DNA from: an uncultured Clostridia bacterium
GTDB taxonomy: Bacteria; Bacillota; Clostridia; Oscillospirales; Butyricicoccaceae
DNA: 7,099 nt
Assembly: GCA_945486175.1 (NCBI GenBank)
Contig: CALYTA010000049.1
Span: 1-7,099, forward strand
Reading direction: 5' to 3'
Shown here one piece after another: positions 5,979-7,099 of the stretch. Below the pieces are notes generated by a model. The model worked only from the letters and a program-made list of their open reading frames with translations, ran no database searches and was not told where the DNA came from. How positions within the stretch are numbered: position 1 is the stretch's first letter; each line of letters starts with the position of its first letter. The translations under genes were made by a program, and so were the position numbers.

Positions 5979-6139
5979 GGGCGTATCTGAAAAGTCGAAA
6001 ATTTTGACTCTTTCTGCAAATGCGGGTTGCTTCTTCGTTAAAAGCACTTGGAATCCGGAAGGATTCCTGCGTGTTTTTGCCTCGAATCGCCCTCGCCTTT
6101 GCGAAATATTCGTCATTTTCTTGGTTTTCAGACAGCGCC
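5979..6139. mobile_element. MITE-like 161-bp palindromic element flanked by TA
   Basis: The ends GGGCGTATCTGAAAA (5979-5993) and, reading inward on the other strand, GGCGCTGTCTGAAAA (6139-6125) match at 11 of 15 positions. Each end is bordered by TA (5977-5978 and 6140-6141), as expected for a 2-bp target duplication. The inverted symmetry continues inward: GCAAA occurs at the same offset in both arms, and the exact centre is a perfect GGAATCC-GGAA-GGATTCC hairpin (6050-6067). There is no open frame for a transposase, so the element would need one in trans. TA duplication and CTGAAAA-type ends suggest mobilisation by an IS630- or IS5-like enzyme, which is inference. It lies between the terminator T-run and the ftsK ribosome site, 29 bases before the ftsK start. 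Confidence 0.65.
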
Positions 6140-6168
6140 TATTCAGGAAAAAGTAGGTGTAATCTTTT

Positions 6169-7099
6169 TTGGCAGCAACAAAAAAATCTTCAACAAAGAA
6201 AAAGAGCACATCCACCCGCAAAAAAACGGGGAGCAGTACGGGGACACGGAAGCGTGCATCCTCCGGCAGCACGGCACGCAAAAAGACAGGCACATCGTCT
6301 TCGTCCACGCGTTCGGCGCGCAGGGCACCTGCGGCAAAGCAGCAGGACACTTCTGTCTGGAACCATATGACAGTCGGCTTCGGCCTGCTGCTTTTAGCGG
6401 TTCTGCTCGCGCTGGCGCTGTGCCGCATGGACGGCGTGCTGCTCGACGGGCTGCTGCGGCTGTGCGGCGGCCTGATCGGCTGGGGCACGCAGGTGTTCTG
6501 GGTCGCGCTGTGTCTGGCGGGCGTCTTTGTGCTGTGTGATATGCAGCCGCTGCGCCTGCGCGTGCTGTGTATTCTGACGTTCCCGATTTTATGGGGCGCG
6601 CTCGCGCAGTGTATCATGCTCGATCCGATGTCGATTTCGTTTACCACAATCCTTCATCTGTGGGAGGAGGGCATGGCGCTGCGCACCGGCGGTGTGCTCG
6701 GCGGCATGCTGGCAGTGGTCCTGTCGTTCCTGCTGAGCGCGACCGGCGCGAAAATCCTGCTGGTGCTCATCCTGCTGGTGTATGTGTTCATCGTGTGCAA
6801 CACGACGCCCGCGCGCCTGTACCACTGGCTGGTGCGCGTGATTGCGGAGGACACGGAGGAGCTGCGCGAGCAGGATATGACCGTGACACCCGCAAAGCGC
6901 ACGAAAAAATCCACACAACAATCCAAACCGGAGAAAAAACGCGGCAATCTGTTTGCCTTCCTGCGCGACCAGCGCGCAAAGCGCAAGGCGGCAAAGCTGA
7001 TGGCGGAGCAGCAGGCCGCGGAGGAGCAGGAGGAGCTTCCCGCACAGGAACCGGATGCCGCACCGCAGCCCGCGCCTGTGGAATCCGCCGCAGCGGCAA
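6169..7099 (+). CDS. FtsK/SpoIIIE DNA translocase, N-terminal 310 codons (runs off window)
   Basis: FtsK/SpoIIIE proteins pump DNA through the division septum or the sporulation septum. Only the membrane part is in the window. Residues 1-64 form a Lys/Ser/Thr/Arg-rich cytoplasmic tail. Hydrophobic segments lie at about 67-84, 95-124, 130-150 and 174-210 (the last long enough for two passes), the layout of the FtsK 4TM domain. From about 223 a charged, Lys/Arg- then Glu/Gln/Pro/Ala-rich linker begins and continues to the edge. The RecA-like motor and gamma domain would lie beyond 7099. The start is TTG at 6169: an in-frame TAA lies at 6160-6162, AGGTG sits 9 bases upstream, and the next in-frame ATG (6367) would remove the whole basic tail. 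The frame is open to the window end. Assignment rests on architecture, since the ATPase motor is not visible. Confidence 0.85.
   Translation, partial: MAATKKSSTKKKSTSTRKKTGSSTGTRKRASSGSTARKKTGTSSSSTRSARRAPAAKQQDTSVWNHMTVGFGLLLLAVLLALALCRMDGVLLDGLLRLCGGLIGWGTQVFWVALCLAGVFVLCDMQPLRLRVLCILTFPILWGALAQCIMLDPMSISFTTILHLWEEGMALRTGGVLGGMLAVVLSFLLSATGAKILLVLILLVYVFIVCNTTPARLYHWLVRVIAEDTEELREQDMTVTPAKRTKKSTQQSKPEKKRGNLFAFLRDQRAKRKAAKLMAEQQAAEEQEELPAQEPDAAPQPAPVESAAAA

Larger units (their letters stand above)
5705..6168. other. Divergent non-coding region between truA and ftsK
   Basis: This 464-base interval has no convincing protein gene. In order it contains the truA ribosome site and leader, the AT-rich hairpin (5776-5817), a candidate minus-strand promoter (5837-5870), a candidate plus-strand promoter (5900-5908), a structured terminator (5924-5977), the MITE-like palindrome (5979-6139) and the ftsK ribosome site (6156-6160). 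Base composition is clearly more AT-rich than the flanking genes up to about 5900. Both genes that diverge from it begin with TTG. Confidence 0.7.

Noticed and set aside
5865..5990. A 41-codon plus-strand frame starting at ATG 5865 with several Trp/Phe/Tyr codons near its start, suggestive of an attenuator leader peptide
   Set aside because: It lacks a proper ribosome site, runs through the terminator into the repeat element, and there is no reason for aromatic amino acid control of ftsK.
6048..6539. Plus-strand frame overlapping the ftsK start
   Set aside because: It begins inside the central hairpin of the repeat and is out of frame with the FtsK membrane segments, which form a continuous frame from 6169 to the window end.
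5976..6647. A 223-codon minus-strand frame across the repeat element and the ftsK 5' end
   Set aside because: It is antisense to the FtsK membrane domain and translates the palindromic repeat; composition is low-complexity Arg/Ser.

Overview
The window looks like chromosomal DNA from a moderately GC-rich Clostridia member (Bacillota), probably an Oscillospirales gut anaerobe. This is inferred from the protein families: a ClpE-type unfoldase with a zinc finger, a DUF5711-like protein, a CvpA-family protein and a lysine/serine-rich FtsK/SpoIIIE. Strong Shine-Dalgarno sites and GC-rich coding sequence with AT-rich spacers also fit. No species can be named from the sequence alone.

Layout. Positions 1-52 hold the 5' part of a tRNA-Gly(UCC) gene on the minus strand, cut by the window edge. 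It has its own near-perfect sigma-A promoter. From 5704 down to 166 lies a compact minus-strand gene run in the order truA (TTG start), a membrane-anchored DUF5711-like protein, a CvpA-family membrane protein, a ClpE-like AAA+ unfoldase, and a 73-residue two-TM protein. The first two genes overlap by 4 bases (ATGA). The other junctions are 45-95 bases and three of them carry stem-loops. A single operon is likely but not proven. It combines tRNA modification, envelope proteins of poorly known role and a protein-quality-control ATPase.

From 5705 to 6168 (464 bases) lies a divergent, non-coding region. It holds an AT-rich hairpin in the truA leader, a candidate truA promoter, a plus-strand structured segment ending in an intrinsic terminator, and an about 161-bp palindromic element with imperfect inverted ends flanked by TA, which resembles a MITE. 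From 6169 to the window end is the 5' part of an FtsK/SpoIIIE DNA translocase gene on the plus strand, starting at TTG.

The most unusual signals are non-coding. They are the MITE-like palindrome directly abutting a terminator T-tract in the ftsK leader, the structured plus-strand RNA before it, and a 16/17-nt inverted repeat that brackets the tRNA-Gly promoter and reaches into the tRNA 5' end. I found no CRISPR array, complete insertion sequence, prophage gene or defence system.
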